Source: Acidobacteriota bacterium
GTDB taxonomy: Bacteria > Acidobacteriota > Vicinamibacteria > Fen-336
Direction of reading: 5' to 3'
Length of the DNA stretch: 39,985 nt
Assembly (NCBI GenBank): GCA_022340585.1
Contig: JAJDNS010000122.1
Span: 1-39,985 of the forward strand
Positions 7,614-16,780 of the stretch are shown here, in pieces (the first letter of the stretch is position 1; every line of letters starts with the position of its first letter). The notes under the pieces were generated by a model, which was given only the letters and a program-made list of their open reading frames with translations, did not search any database and had not been told where the DNA came from. Position numbers and translations under genes: made by a program.

Positions 7614-8180
7614 ATGGAGAAGCCCAAGGACTACTACCAGATCCTCGGTGTTCCCCGGGATGCCAGCGTGACCGCTATCAAGCGGGCGTTCCGTCGGCTC
7701 ACTCGGGAGCAGCCGCCGGAGGCGGACTCCGGCACCGACGTGCCCGCCGAGCTCAGGGTGGCGTACGAGACGCTGACCGACGCCTACCGGCGGCAGAGCT
7801 ACGACCAGCTTCTGCGGGGGCAGGAGCGGTCCGGGCCGGTTGGCTGGTCTTTGCTTCGACGGCGTCCGGCGAGCGACCTGCGGCGCCCCTTCCACCCCGC
7901 CAGCCTCACCGGCGAGATCGTTCTCGGCAGGGCTGAGGCGGCGGCGGGAGGGGTGCTCTCCCTCGACGTCCCCGTCACGTCTCCGTGCGAAGCCTGCGGG
8001 GGCACCGGGGGGCCCTTCTTCGACTGCACGCGCTGCTTCGGCGAGGGCAAGGTCGGCCGACGGCTGCCGGTTCCGGTGCAGATCCCGGCCGGGGTGCGCG
8101 ACGGAGAGGTCTTCCAGGTGCGCACCGACGACCCCGCCGTTCCGTCCCTCGTCCTCACCGTCCACCTGCGGCGCGCCTGA
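7614..8180 (+). CDS. Degenerate J-domain protein with half a DnaJ zinc finger
   Basis: The 188-residue protein starts with a typical J-domain helix (KDYYQILGVPRDASVTAIKRAF), but the HPD motif needed to trigger DnaK ATPase is replaced by QPP (residues about 33-35). The rest of the J domain (YETLTDAYRRQSYDQLL) is normal. Only two of the four CxxCxGxG motifs of DnaJ remain: CEACGGTG and CTRCFGEG, enough for one zinc. The tail VPVQIPAGVRDGEVFQV resembles the first part of the DnaJ substrate-binding domain, which is cut short here. It may bind clients or DnaK without stimulating it, or act independently. It has its own promoter and lies 54 bp before gmhA. No frameshift is evident, so it looks like a stable variant rather than a wreck. 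Confidence 0.75.
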   Translation: MEKPKDYYQILGVPRDASVTAIKRAFRRLTREQPPEADSGTDVPAELRVAYETLTDAYRRQSYDQLLRGQERSGPVGWSLLRRRPASDLRRPFHPASLTGEIVLGRAEAAAGGVLSLDVPVTSPCEACGGTGGPFFDCTRCFGEGKVGRRLPVPVQIPAGVRDGEVFQVRTDDPAVPSLVLTVHLRRA

Positions 8181-8219
8181 GCCGCTGGGCGCCTGCTGGC
8201 GCGGCCCGACCGCCTCACC

Positions 8220-8225
8220 GATAAT
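8220..8225 (+). promoter_or_regulatory. Possible -10 element of the gmhA operon
   Basis: GATAAT at 8220-8225 ends 9 nt before the gmhA ATG. No good -35 is visible 16-18 bp upstream, and no Shine-Dalgarno precedes the ATG. It would give a nearly leaderless transcript. Confidence 0.3.
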
Positions 8226-8234
8226 GGGGCACAC

Positions 8235-8807
8235 ATGAAGGCGGAGGACATCCGGGACCTCGTAGCGGAGAGCGTTGCGCTGAAGGAGCGGTTCTTCGGC
8301 GAGAGCGGCCCTCTCCTCCTCGAGATCGGGGCGCGAGTGGCCCGGAGCCTGCTCGACGGTGGGCGGCTCCTCGCCTTCGGGAACGGGGGCTCGGCCGCCG
8401 ATGCCCAGCATCTCGCCGCCGAGCTCGTGGGTCCCTTCCGTCGCGAGCGCTCGGGGCTGTCCGCGATCGCGCTCAGCACCGACCCCTCGGTGGTCACCGG
8501 CCTCGGCAACGATCTGGGCTTCGACGCGCTCTTCCGGCGACAGGTCGAGGCCCACGGCCGCCCGGGCGACGTGGCGATCGGCATCACCACCTCGGGCCGC
8601 TCCCCCAACGTCGTGGCCGGACTCCGCGCCGCTCGCGATCGGGGCCTGGTGACGGTGGGCCTCACCGGCAACGGAGGCGGGGACCTCGCCGGCCTCGTCC
8701 ACCACCTGGTCGACGTTCCCCACACCGACACCGCGCGCATCCAGGAGGTCCACGTGATGGTGGTGCACGTGCTCTGCCAGATCGTCGAGGAGTCGATCGA
8801 TCGCTGA
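8235..8807 (+). CDS. gmhA: Phosphoheptose isomerase GmhA
   Basis: This 190-residue SIS-domain protein converts sedoheptulose 7-phosphate to D-glycero-D-manno-heptose 7-phosphate, the first step of LPS core heptose synthesis in the cytoplasm. It has the sugar-phosphate loop FGNGGSAADAQHLAAELVG, the second SIS motif ITTSGRSPNVV, and the late RIQEVHVMVVHVLCQIVE helix that carries the active-site Gln/His of GmhA. The length is that of the family. Its stop shares a base with the next ATG (TGATG), so translation is coupled to the DHS-like gene. The other heptose genes (hldE, gmhB, waaF) are not here. Confidence 0.9.
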   Translation: MKAEDIRDLVAESVALKERFFGESGPLLLEIGARVARSLLDGGRLLAFGNGGSAADAQHLAAELVGPFRRERSGLSAIALSTDPSVVTGLGNDLGFDALFRRQVEAHGRPGDVAIGITTSGRSPNVVAGLRAARDRGLVTVGLTGNGGGDLAGLVHHLVDVPHTDTARIQEVHVMVVHVLCQIVEESIDR

Positions 8808-9805
8808 TGGCCCGCGAGCGAAGAAGACGCCGCCCGCTTCCCCGCGAGCCCCTCGCCCTCGACGGCGTCACGACCTACCCGCTCTCCCGCCGACGCAGCA
8901 AGGTCACCCTCGGGGACTTCGCGCGCCCCCACCGCCCGGGGGCATCGTTCTCCGCCTTCCTCGACGGTCTTCCCCGGATCCTCGCGGCCGAGACGCTGCG
9001 TGACCTGCGCAACGAGATTCTGCGAGCGCGCGCGCGGCGCCGCCCCATCGTGTGGGGTCTCGGTGCCCACGTTCTGAAGGTGGGCCTGTCCACCGTCCTG
9101 ATCGACCTCATGGAGAGGGGCTACGTGTCGGCCATCGCCCTCAACGGGGCGGGGATCGTTCACGACTTCGAGCTCGCGGTGGCCGGCAAGACGTCGGAGG
9201 ACGTCGCCGACGGGCTGGCCGCCGGGGCGTTTGGCATGGCTCGCGAGACGGGGGAGGAGGTGAACCGGGCGGTGGTCGAGGGAGAGCGGGACGGGCTGGG
9301 CCTGGGGGCGTCGGTCGGCCGCCACCTCTCGGAGCGTCGCCCCCGCCCGCGGCACCTCGAGGCGAGCCTCCTGGCCGCGGCCTGGCGACTCGGCCTCCCC
9401 GCCACCGTCCACGTCGCCCTCGGCACCGACATCGTGCACGTCCACCCGGCGTGCGATCCGGGCGCCGTGGGCCGGGCCACCCACCTGGACTTCCGCCTGC
9501 TCGCGGCCCAGGTCGCGGGTCTGGGGGGCGGCGGGGTCTACCTGAACGTGGGCTCGGCGGTGGTGCTGCCCGAGGTGTTCCTCAAGGCGGTGACCCTCGC
9601 CCGCAACCTCGGCCACGTGGTCGAGGACTTCGCCACCGCCAACCTCGACTTCATCCAGTCCTACCGCCCCGGGGTCAACGTCGTCGAACGACCGGTGAAG
9701 AACAGCGGCCGGGGCTACCGCCTCACCGGGCACCACGAGCTGCTCGTCCCCCTCCTCGCGGGGGCGTTGCTGGAGGAGACGGAGAAGCGGCGGAGGCGGC
9801 GCTGA
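8807..9805 (+). CDS. Deoxyhypusine-synthase-like protein of unknown substrate
   Basis: The 332-residue protein shows the layout of the DHS superfamily, an NAD-binding Rossmann-like enzyme. It has a VWGLGAHVLKVGLSTVLIDLMERG block, the LNGAGIVHDFELA motif (about residues 112-124), a SLLAAAWRLGLPATV strand-helix, then GTDIVHVHP and a Gly-rich GGGGVYLNVG region. DHS enzymes move an aminobutyl group from spermidine to a lysine, and bacterial members include homospermidine synthases. The C-terminal SWGK-type lysine loop of true DHS is not obvious here; the nearest lysine is in ERPVKNSG. The first 30 residues are very basic. It overlaps gmhA and the DUF4388 gene by one base each, and aguB/aguA follow, which supports a polyamine-linked reaction. 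The exact reaction is not predictable from sequence. Confidence 0.6.
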   Translation: MARERRRRRPLPREPLALDGVTTYPLSRRRSKVTLGDFARPHRPGASFSAFLDGLPRILAAETLRDLRNEILRARARRRPIVWGLGAHVLKVGLSTVLIDLMERGYVSAIALNGAGIVHDFELAVAGKTSEDVADGLAAGAFGMARETGEEVNRAVVEGERDGLGLGASVGRHLSERRPRPRHLEASLLAAAWRLGLPATVHVALGTDIVHVHPACDPGAVGRATHLDFRLLAAQVAGLGGGGVYLNVGSAVVLPEVFLKAVTLARNLGHVVEDFATANLDFIQSYRPGVNVVERPVKNSGRGYRLTGHHELLVPLLAGALLEETEKRRRRR

Positions 9806-10569
9806 TGGGCGACGGGACTCTCGCCGAGCGCGACATCACCGAGGTCTTCCAGGACCTCAGCCAGCGGAGCTGGACCGGCGTGCTGAGGGTGGAGCGACCG
9901 GGCTCCAGGATCGGGGTGACGGTGGAGGGGGGTCGCCTCGTCTTCGCGTCGTCCTCCAACACCGACCATCGCCTGGGGCCGCTCCTGCTGCGACGCGGCG
10001 CCATCTCCCTCCGTCAGATGGAGGACGCGGTGCGCAAGCTGGCCTCGGGGAAGCGCTTCGGGACCATCCTCGTCGAGGGAGGCTTCCTCGAGCCGAAGGA
10101 CCTGGTGAAGGGTGTGGTCGACCAGACCCGCGACATCATCCTCCACGCCTTCGAGTGGGACAGCGGGGACTACCACCTCGAGGAGGGTGCCGCGCCCGGC
10201 GAGTCGATCACCCTGAACATCAGCACGCCGCAGCTGATTCTGGAGGGGATCTCGCGCATCGAAGCCTGGCACCGGGTGGAGAAGGGCTGTGGGGACCTGG
10301 AGTCGCGGTGGGTGGCGCAGGAGGGAGCCGACGCCCTGCTGCGGGGCCTGCCCCTCACCCCCGAGCAGCTCGGTCTTCTCGAGGCCATAGACGGCAGCCG
10401 CGACCTCGAGGCGCTGTGCGCTCAGTCCCCTCTCTCCGACTTCGAGGTCTGCCGGACGCTGTGGGCCTTCCGCGTCATCGGCCTGGCCCGGCGCCTGGAC
10501 GCGGCCGCTCCCCTCGACGAGGACGGGCTCGAGTACGTCCTGCCGGCCGAGGAAGAGGACGAAGGGTGA
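9805..10569 (+). CDS. DUF4388 (PATAN) domain protein
   Basis: The true start is the ATG at 9805, which overlaps the previous stop (TGATG). The 254-residue protein begins with a DUF4388/PATAN-type domain (about residues 8-110): the WTGVLRVERPG strand, GGRLVFASSSNTDHRLG and the LGPLLLRRGAISLRQMEDAVRKL helix. PATAN domains occur with response-regulator and other signalling proteins in Acidobacteriota, Myxococcota and Cyanobacteria. The rest (about 110-250) looks alpha-helical and ends in an acidic EEEDEG tail; it has no recognised enzyme motif. It may be a regulator or scaffold for the operon. It sits between the DHS-like enzyme and aguB, again with one-base overlaps, so it is co-translated with them. 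Confidence 0.7.
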   Translation: MGDGTLAERDITEVFQDLSQRSWTGVLRVERPGSRIGVTVEGGRLVFASSSNTDHRLGPLLLRRGAISLRQMEDAVRKLASGKRFGTILVEGGFLEPKDLVKGVVDQTRDIILHAFEWDSGDYHLEEGAAPGESITLNISTPQLILEGISRIEAWHRVEKGCGDLESRWVAQEGADALLRGLPLTPEQLGLLEAIDGSRDLEALCAQSPLSDFEVCRTLWAFRVIGLARRLDAAAPLDEDGLEYVLPAEEEDEG

Positions 10570-11465
10570 TGACTGCGAAGCCGCGGTTCCGGGTGGGCCT
10601 GGTCCAGATGGCCATGTCCGCGAGCCCCGACGAGAACGTCGACACGGCGACGGCGAAGCTGCGGGAGGCGGCGGGGGCGGGCGCGGAGGTCGTCTGCCTG
10701 CCCGAGCTGTACCGCACGCCCTACTTCTGTCAGCGGGAGGACGCGGCGCTGTTCGACCTGGCCGAGCCGGTGCCGGGACCCAGCACCGAGGCCCTGGGCC
10801 GGGCGGCGAGGGACGCCGGCGTCGCGGTGGTGGTGCCGGTCTTCGAGCGGCGCGCCGCCGGGCTCCACCACAACTCCGCGGTGGTCATCGACGCCGACGG
10901 TCGGACGGTGGGGATCTACCGCAAGATGCACATTCCCGACGACCCGCTGTTCTACGAGAAGTTCTACTTCACCCCCGGGGACCTCGGGTTCCGGGCCTTC
11001 GACGTGAGACCGGGGCGCATCGGCACCCTCATCTGCTGGGACCAGTGGTATCCCGAGGGGGCGCGGCTCACCGCGCTCAGGGGAGCGGCGATCCTCTTCT
11101 ACCCGACCGCCATCGGCTGGCACCCGGCCGAGAAGGAGGAGTCCGGCCCCGAGCAACGCTCGGCGTGGCAGACCATCCAGAGATCCCACGCCGTGGCCAA
11201 CGGGGTTTACGTGGCCGTCGTGAACCGTGTGGGTCACGAGGTCCCGCCCGAGGGCGGTGACGGGCTCGAGTTCTGGGGCTCGTCGTTCCTCGCCGACCCC
11301 TTCGGGGTGGTGATCGCCGAGGCTTCGACCGACCGCGAGGAGATCCTGGTGGGCGAGGTCAGCCTGTCCCGGATCGAAGACGTGCGTCGGAACTGGCCCT
11401 TCCTCCGCGACCGTCGCATCGACGCCTACGCCGGCATCGAGCGGCGCTTCCTGGATCCCGAGTAG
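10569..11465 (+). CDS. aguB: N-carbamoylputrescine amidase AguB
   Basis: This 298-residue nitrilase-superfamily enzyme hydrolyses N-carbamoylputrescine to putrescine, CO2 and ammonia. The Glu-Lys-Cys triad is visible: Glu46 in CLPELYRTPYF, Lys119 in IYRKMHIP and Cys156 in LICWDQWYPE. The DPLFYEKFYFTPGD stretch after the lysine is typical of the carbamoylputrescine branch rather than of beta-ureidopropionase. The start ATG overlaps the preceding TGA. aguA follows after 5 bp, giving the two consecutive steps from agmatine. No arginine decarboxylase is in the window to supply agmatine. Confidence 0.9.
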   Translation: MTAKPRFRVGLVQMAMSASPDENVDTATAKLREAAGAGAEVVCLPELYRTPYFCQREDAALFDLAEPVPGPSTEALGRAARDAGVAVVVPVFERRAAGLHHNSAVVIDADGRTVGIYRKMHIPDDPLFYEKFYFTPGDLGFRAFDVRPGRIGTLICWDQWYPEGARLTALRGAAILFYPTAIGWHPAEKEESGPEQRSAWQTIQRSHAVANGVYVAVVNRVGHEVPPEGGDGLEFWGSSFLADPFGVVIAEASTDREEILVGEVSLSRIEDVRRNWPFLRDRRIDAYAGIERRFLDPE

Positions 11466-11470
11466 CGCCG

Positions 11471-12547
11471 GTGGCTGCCAGCCCCGCCCTCGACCCGGAC
11501 CTCGAGGCCTTCCGCATGCCCGGGGAGTGGGAGCCCCACGACGCCACCTGGCTGGGCTGGCCCCACAACACGAGCGACTGGCCGGGGCGCTTCGCCCCCA
11601 TTCCCTGGGTGTACGGAGAGATCGTCCGCAAGGTGGCGGAGGGAGAGGCGGTGCGCATCCTCGTCCCCTCGAAGGCTCACGAGGCCCGGGCCCGCCGGGT
11701 GCTCGAGCGGGTGGGGGCGGCCACCGAGCGCGTCGAGTTCTTTCCCTGGCCCACCGACCGTGGCTGGGCCCGCGATTTCGGACCCCTCTGCGTCCGGCGC
11801 GAGCACCCCGAGCCCGAGGTCGCGGTGGCCCGCTTCCGCTTCAATGGCTGGGCCCGCTACCACGACTGGAAGAAGGACGACCAGGTGCCGGAGCGGGTGG
11901 CTCGGGCCTACGACCTGAAGCTCCGTCGCGCCGTCTTCAAGGGACGGCCGGTCGTCCTGGAGGGCGGTGCCATCGACGTCGACGGTCGCGGCACCCTGCT
12001 CACCACCGAGGAGTGCCTGCTCGACCCCTTCGTCCAGGTTCGCAACCCGGGGTTCAAGCGAGCCGACTACGAGCAGGTGTTTCTCGAGAACCTCGGGATC
12101 ACCCAGACGATCTGGCTCGGCCGCGGCATCGCCGGGGACGACACCCACGGCCACGTCGACGACGTCTGCCGCTTCGTGAACGAGCGGACGATTGTCCTGT
12201 GTCGCGAGAATGATCGAGCCGACTCCAACCACCGCGTCCTGGAGGAGAACCGGGAGCGGCTCCAGGGGGCGCGCCTCGCCGATGGCTCCAGGCCGGAGGT
12301 CGTGGATCTGCCCATGCCGTCGCCCCTCGTCTTCGGCGGCACGCGCCTGCCCGCGAGCTACGCCAACTTCTACATCGCCAACGCCTGCGTGCTCGTGCCC
12401 ACCTTCAACGACCCGCGGGACCGCGACGCCCTCGCCGTCCTGGCCGAGCTTGTCCCCGACCGGCCGGTCGTGGGCATCCACGCGGTGGATCTCGTCTGGG
12501 GTCTCGGCACGCTCCACTGCCTGACCCAGCAGCACCCCCGGGCCTGA
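11471..12547 (+). CDS. aguA: Agmatine deiminase AguA
   Basis: The 358-residue protein, from a GTG 5 bp after aguB, turns agmatine into N-carbamoylputrescine and ammonia. Family signatures include the N-terminal PGEWEPHDATWLGWPHN, the WARDFGPLCV substrate loop, the GIAGDDTHGHVDDVCRF catalytic His/Asp block and the terminal GTLHCLTQQHP with the nucleophile Cys350. All expected residues are present, so it should be active. It ends the operon. Its stop codon touches the uvrA stop on the other strand with no base between them, so the two transcripts must overlap. Confidence 0.92.
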   Translation: MAASPALDPDLEAFRMPGEWEPHDATWLGWPHNTSDWPGRFAPIPWVYGEIVRKVAEGEAVRILVPSKAHEARARRVLERVGAATERVEFFPWPTDRGWARDFGPLCVRREHPEPEVAVARFRFNGWARYHDWKKDDQVPERVARAYDLKLRRAVFKGRPVVLEGGAIDVDGRGTLLTTEECLLDPFVQVRNPGFKRADYEQVFLENLGITQTIWLGRGIAGDDTHGHVDDVCRFVNERTIVLCRENDRADSNHRVLEENRERLQGARLADGSRPEVVDLPMPSPLVFGGTRLPASYANFYIANACVLVPTFNDPRDRDALAVLAELVPDRPVVGIHAVDLVWGLGTLHCLTQQHPRA

Positions 12548-15400
12548 CTACCGCCGCTTCGGCGCCGTGCGGCGCGAGGGCTGAAGGAGCGGGCCGAGGA
12601 ACTTCCCGGTGTAGGACCCCTTCACCTTCGCCACCTGCTCGGGGGTGCCCTCCGCCACCAGGCGCCCGCCCCCATCACCCCCCTCGGGGCCCAGGTCGAT
12701 CACCCAGTCCGCGGTCTTGATGACGTCCAGGTTGTGCTCGATGACGACCACGGTGTTCCCACTCTCCACGAGACGGTCGAGGACGCGCAGGAGCTTGCGG
12801 ATGTCGTCGAAGTGGAGACCGGTGGTGGGCTCGTCCAGGATGTAGAGGGTCCGTCCGGTGGAACGCTTCGAGAGCTCCCGGGACAGCTTCACCCGCTGCG
12901 CCTCGCCGCCCGAGAGCGTCGGGGACGACTGGCCGAGAGCGATATACCCGAGCCCGACGTCCGCGAGCGTCTCGAGGGCGCGGCGGATGTTCGGGTGGTT
13001 CTTGAAGAGCTGGAGCGCCTCGTCGACGGTCAGGTCGAGGACGTCCGCCACCGAGCGGCCGCCGTACTTGACCGCGAGGGTGGCCTGGTTGAAGCGCCGT
13101 CCGTGGCACACCTCGCAGGGGACGTACACGTCGGGAAGGAAGTGCATCTCCACCCGCTTCACCCCGTCGCCCTGGCAGGCCTCGCAGCGCCCCCCCTTGA
13201 CGTTGAAGGAGAAGCGTCCCGGGGCATACCCGTGCATGCGGGCCTCGGGCAGGGCGGCGAAGAAGTCGCGGATGAGGTCGAAGACCTTCGTGTAGGTCGC
13301 GGGGTTCGAGCGCGGGGTGCGCCCGATCGGGCTCTGGTCGATGTCGATGACCTTGTCGATCTCGGACAGGCCCTCGATCTCCCGGTGTCGACCCACCACC
13401 CGGTCGCTGCGGTGAAGAGCGCGCGCCGCCGCCGGGTAGAGGATGTGGTTCACCAGGGTGCTCTTGCCGGCCCCGGAGACCCCGGTGACGCAGGCGAGGA
13501 CGCCGAGGGGAAAGCGGACGTCGAGATCACGGAGGTTGTTCTCGCTGGCCCCTCGCACCACGACTGCCCGGTCGTCGCTGGTCCGCCTCCGCGAGGGCAG
13601 CTCGATCGACAGCTGTCCCTTCAGGTAGCGCCCGGTGAGGCTGGCCTTCGACCGCTTCACCTGTGCCGGAGTGCCCGCCGCCACGATCTCCCCTCCGTGG
13701 CGCCCGGCCCCGGGACCGAAGTCGATGAGCCAGTCCGCCTCCTCCATCGCCTCGCGGTCGTGCTCGACCACGACCACGGTGTTCCCGATGTCGCGAAGGT
13801 GCTTCAGCGCGGTGAGGAGCTTCATGTTGTCCCGCTGGTGCAGCCCGATGGAAGGCTCGTCGAGGACGTAGATGACGCCGGTCAGCTCGGACCCGATCTG
13901 GCTGGCGAGGCGGATCCTCTGGCTCTCGCCTCCCGAGAGCGTGGGGGCGGCCCGGTCCAGGGTCAGGTAGGTCAGCCCGACGTCGAGGAGGAAGCGCAGC
14001 CGGGACCGGATCTCCTTGAGGAGCTCGCTGGCGATCTTGGCCTCTGCCCCCTTGAGACGGAGGGAGCCGAAGAAGTCGTGGGCCTCGGCCACCGACAGGG
14101 CGGTGATCTCGGTGATCGCCCGCCCCCCGATCTTCACGCCCAGGGCCTCGGGGCGGATCCGCTGTCCGCCGCAGGCCGAGCAGGGGCGAGACGAGAGGAA
14201 GCGCTGGTAGTACTGCCGCATGTCCTCCGACTTCGTTTCCCGCATGCGCCGCATCATGGAGTTGACGGCGCCCTCGTACCGCATGCGGAAGGACCCGGTC
14301 CCCATCGAGCCGCGGTAGCTCACCTTGATGCGCTCGCCGCCGGTGCCGTAGAGGAGGATCCGCTGGTGCTCCTCCGGCAACGAGTGCCAGGGGGCGTTCA
14401 GGTCGATCCCCCGCTCACGGGCCACTGCCCGCACGATGTCGCTTCCCCAGGTTGTGGCCTCCCCGACCGCCCCCAGGGGCTTCACCGCGCCCTCGTTGAC
14501 CGACAGTCCGGGGCTGGGCACGACCAGCTCGGGGTCCATCTCCATCCGGGTGCCGAGGCCCGAGCACGCCGGGCACATCCCCTGCGGCGAGTTGAAGGAG
14601 AAGAGCTGGGGCGAAGGCTCCGGGAACGAGAGGCCGCAATGGTGGCAGGCCCGGTGCTCGGAAAGGACCATCTCCGGCCGATCTTCCGGGGCCACGATCA
14701 CGATCCCCTCCCCGTGCCGGAGCGCGGTCTCCACCGAGTCGGTGAGGCGCTGCTCGATGCCCGCCTTCGCGACGAGACGGTCGACCACCACGTCGATGGA
14801 GTGCTTCCTCTTCTTGTCGAGGCGGATGTCCTCGTCGAGGCTGACCACCGTCCCGTCGACCCGGACCCGCGTGAAGCCGGACTTGCGCACCTCCTCGATC
14901 ACCTCGCGGTGCTCGCCCTTGCGCTCCTTCACGAGGGGGGCGAGGAGGAGGAACTTCGTCGCCGCGGGCAGGTCCAGGATCTCGCGGACGATCTGCTGTG
15001 CCGACTGCTGGGAGACCCGCCGCCCGCACTGGTAACAGCTCAGTCGCCCCACCCGGGCCCACAGGACGCGCAGGTAGTCGTGGATCTCGGTGATCGTTCC
15101 CACCGTGGACCGGGGGTTGGTGCTCGCCGTCTTCTGCTCGATGGAGATCGTGGGGGCGAGCCCCTTGATCGAGTCGTAGAGAGGCTTGTCCATCTGCCCC
15201 AGGAACTGGCGGGCGTAGGCGCTCAGGCTCTCGATGTAGCGACGCTGTCCCTCGGCATAGAGGGTGTCGAAGGCCAGAGACGATTTTCCCGAGCCCGAGA
15301 CGCCGGTGAGGACCACGAGCCTCTTCTTGGGGATCTCGACGTTGACGTGCCGGAGGTTGTGCTGGCGCGCGCCGGTGATGACGATGCGGTCGAGCTCCAT
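12548..15400 (-). CDS. uvrA: Excinuclease ABC subunit A
   Basis: This full-length 950-residue UvrA is the damage-sensing ATPase of nucleotide excision repair; it loads UvrB on distorted DNA. Walker A sites are GVSGSGKSS (residues 33-41) and GVSGAGKST in the second half. Signature motifs [16 protein letters not shown] and [15 protein letters not shown] are each followed by a DEPSIGLH or DEPTTGLH Walker B. Zinc-binding pairs include CYQCG, CHHCG, CPACSG, CSACGG, CEACQG and CEVCHG. It starts at ATG 15400. A TAGTAT hexamer (15442-15447, minus strand) could be a -10 giving a leader of about 35 nt. It stands alone, with no uvrB or uvrC nearby. Confidence 0.97.
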   Translation of the reverse strand: MELDRIVITGARQHNLRHVNVEIPKKRLVVLTGVSGSGKSSLAFDTLYAEGQRRYIESLSAYARQFLGQMDKPLYDSIKGLAPTISIEQKTASTNPRSTVGTITEIHDYLRVLWARVGRLSCYQCGRRVSQQSAQQIVREILDLPAATKFLLLAPLVKERKGEHREVIEEVRKSGFTRVRVDGTVVSLDEDIRLDKKRKHSIDVVVDRLVAKAGIEQRLTDSVETALRHGEGIVIVAPEDRPEMVLSEHRACHHCGLSFPEPSPQLFSFNSPQGMCPACSGLGTRMEMDPELVVPSPGLSVNEGAVKPLGAVGEATTWGSDIVRAVARERGIDLNAPWHSLPEEHQRILLYGTGGERIKVSYRGSMGTGSFRMRYEGAVNSMMRRMRETKSEDMRQYYQRFLSSRPCSACGGQRIRPEALGVKIGGRAITEITALSVAEAHDFFGSLRLKGAEAKIASELLKEIRSRLRFLLDVGLTYLTLDRAAPTLSGGESQRIRLASQIGSELTGVIYVLDEPSIGLHQRDNMKLLTALKHLRDIGNTVVVVEHDREAMEEADWLIDFGPGAGRHGGEIVAAGTPAQVKRSKASLTGRYLKGQLSIELPSRRRTSDDRAVVVRGASENNLRDLDVRFPLGVLACVTGVSGAGKSTLVNHILYPAAARALHRSDRVVGRHREIEGLSEIDKVIDIDQSPIGRTPRSNPATYTKVFDLIRDFFAALPEARMHGYAPGRFSFNVKGGRCEACQGDGVKRVEMHFLPDVYVPCEVCHGRRFNQATLAVKYGGRSVADVLDLTVDEALQLFKNHPNIRRALETLADVGLGYIALGQSSPTLSGGEAQRVKLSRELSKRSTGRTLYILDEPTTGLHFDDIRKLLRVLDRLVESGNTVVVIEHNLDVIKTADWVIDLGPEGGDGGGRLVAEGTPEQVAKVKGSYTGKFLGPLLQPSRRTAPKRR

Positions 15401-15567
15401 GGCTGGTGTCCTCGTGGGGCCCCGGGAAAGGGGAAACTCTCATACTAGCCCCGGGGACCGCTCGGGTGCGAGCGCCGGGACTCCCGGTCCCGGAGGAGCC
15501 GGTCGTGGCCCGCGACATGCTGGGCCGACGGCTGGGATCGGCGCCCGCCGGCGGCGGGGCGGGGCCC

Positions 15568-16206
15568 CTAGAACGCGATGATCAGGCCGCCGCTGAAGTC
15601 TCCCTGCCAGATCCCCGAGCCGGAGAAGCTGAAGAGGCACTGGCCGGCCCCGCAGAAGGCCTCGCCTCCGCCGTCCACCACCGTGTAGAACGCGCGCCCC
15701 TCGAGCCGCAGGCCGACGTTCCTGGTGAAGAAGCTCTTCACGCCCAGGGCCAGGCCGGCGGAGAAGTAGAGCTCCGAGCTGGCGTCCGCGAAGTCGGGCA
15801 CGAAGCGCGTGGCTCCGGCGAGGATCGTGCCGAAGGCCTTGACGCTTCCCTCGCCCTTCTCCTCCTCGAGCCCGGCCATGTAGCGCTCGACGGTGATGTC
15901 GAACTGGGGCCCGGCGGCCCCCGCGCTCTCCAGCGTCGTCTCCTGTCGCAGGTAGAGCAGCTCGAACCGCCACGACTCACCCAGCGCGATGTCGATCGTG
16001 CCACCGTAGTCGAGCCCGCTCTTGAAGGAGTACTTCTGGTCGAGGATCTCGGACCAGAGGGAGCCGCCGAAGTGGTATCCGGCGAAGGGCGCGATCTGCA
16101 ACGTCGGCCCCTCGTTCGTCTGGTAGCCCTGAGCCTGGAGGGGCGTGGCCGTGAAGAACAGGGACCCGGCCAGCGCCAGCCCGACCGCACACGCGATTTT
16201 CCTCAT
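15568..16206 (-). CDS. Outer-membrane beta-barrel protein, unknown function
   Basis: Starting from the ATG at 16206, the 212-residue protein has a signal peptide (MRKIACAV..., cleavage near LQAQ-GY). The mature part is a run of short amphipathic strands separated by Gly/Asp turns, ending in GGLIIAF with a terminal Phe, as for 8-stranded outer-membrane barrels. Two Cys (CGAGQC) near the end may form a loop disulfide. An ATG six codons upstream (16224) overlaps a TATCGT hexamer (16212-16217, minus strand) that could be the -10, so the shorter start is preferred. OmpW/OprF-like or PorT-like identities cannot be told apart. It is close to dut but not clearly in its operon. Confidence 0.65.
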   Translation of the reverse strand: MRKIACAVGLALAGSLFFTATPLQAQGYQTNEGPTLQIAPFAGYHFGGSLWSEILDQKYSFKSGLDYGGTIDIALGESWRFELLYLRQETTLESAGAAGPQFDITVERYMAGLEEEKGEGSVKAFGTILAGATRFVPDFADASSELYFSAGLALGVKSFFTRNVGLRLEGRAFYTVVDGGGEAFCGAGQCLFSFSGSGIWQGDFSGGLIIAF

Positions 16207-16280
16207 GGATCCAGACGATAGCATGGCTTCTCCACGCTCCTCGCCCGCCGGCCTCTCCGGTCTCGACGACGGCGAGGGCC

Positions 16281-16733
16281 CTAGCGTCCGGTGGAGCCGA
16301 ACCCGCCCCCCCCGCGCTCGGTTTCCTCGAGCTCGGGCGCGGCGACGAAGTCGCCCCGCTCCACGCGCTGGAGAAGGAGCTGGGCGACCCGCTCCCCGGG
16401 GGCGATGGAGAACGGCTCGGGGCCGTGGTTCACGAGGACCACGCGCACCTCGCCCCGGTAGTCGCTGTCGATGACCCCGGCCAGGGTGTCGATGCCGTGG
16501 CGCACGGCGAGACCGCTCCGCGGCCAGACGAGGCCGACGTGACCGTGGGGGATCTGGACCCGGAGACCGGTCGGGACCGCGGCCCGGCCCCCGGGAGGGA
16601 TCTCGACGTGGCCGCTCGCCCGCAGGTCTGCTCCCGCGGCTCCGACCGTGGCGTACTCGGGGAGATGCCCGCCGGCGTCGACGGCGGCCGGCACGCGAGG
16701 GGCTGGAGTGGTGTCGTCGTCGGGCTCGGGCAT
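16281..16733 (-). CDS. dut: dUTP diphosphatase
   Basis: The 150-residue trimeric dUTPase hydrolyses dUTP to dUMP and PPi. All five motifs are visible: GAAGADLRA, PRSGLAVRHG, AGVIDSDYRGEV, RVAQLLLQ and the C-terminal P-loop-like ERGGGGFGSTG. The N-terminal PEPDDDTTPAP extension is longer than usual and looks disordered. The rlmN start lies 48 bp away on the other strand. A TAACAT hexamer at 16746-16751 (minus strand) ends 12 nt before the ATG. The two divergent genes probably share that gap as promoter region. Confidence 0.93.
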   Translation of the reverse strand: MPEPDDDTTPAPRVPAAVDAGGHLPEYATVGAAGADLRASGHVEIPPGGRAAVPTGLRVQIPHGHVGLVWPRSGLAVRHGIDTLAGVIDSDYRGEVRVVLVNHGPEPFSIAPGERVAQLLLQRVERGDFVAAPELEETERGGGGFGSTGR

Positions 16734-16768
16734 GATCGCCCGCGGATGTTACACCGGAGCCCCCGCGG

Positions 16769-16774
16769 TATGAT
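16769..16774 (+). promoter_or_regulatory. Possible -10 of rlmN (leaderless)
   Basis: TATGAT at 16769-16774 ends 6 nt before the rlmN ATG, the spacing of leaderless promoters. No strong -35 is seen. A TAACAT for the divergent dut gene lies at 16746-16751 on the other strand. Confidence 0.35.
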
Positions 16775-16780
16775 CGCCGG

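Noticed and set aside
12734..15448. A 904-codon open frame opposite uvrA
   Set aside because: It is the antisense shadow of a clear uvrA in GC-rich DNA; its codon use and composition (Gly/Asp/Arg runs) fit no family.
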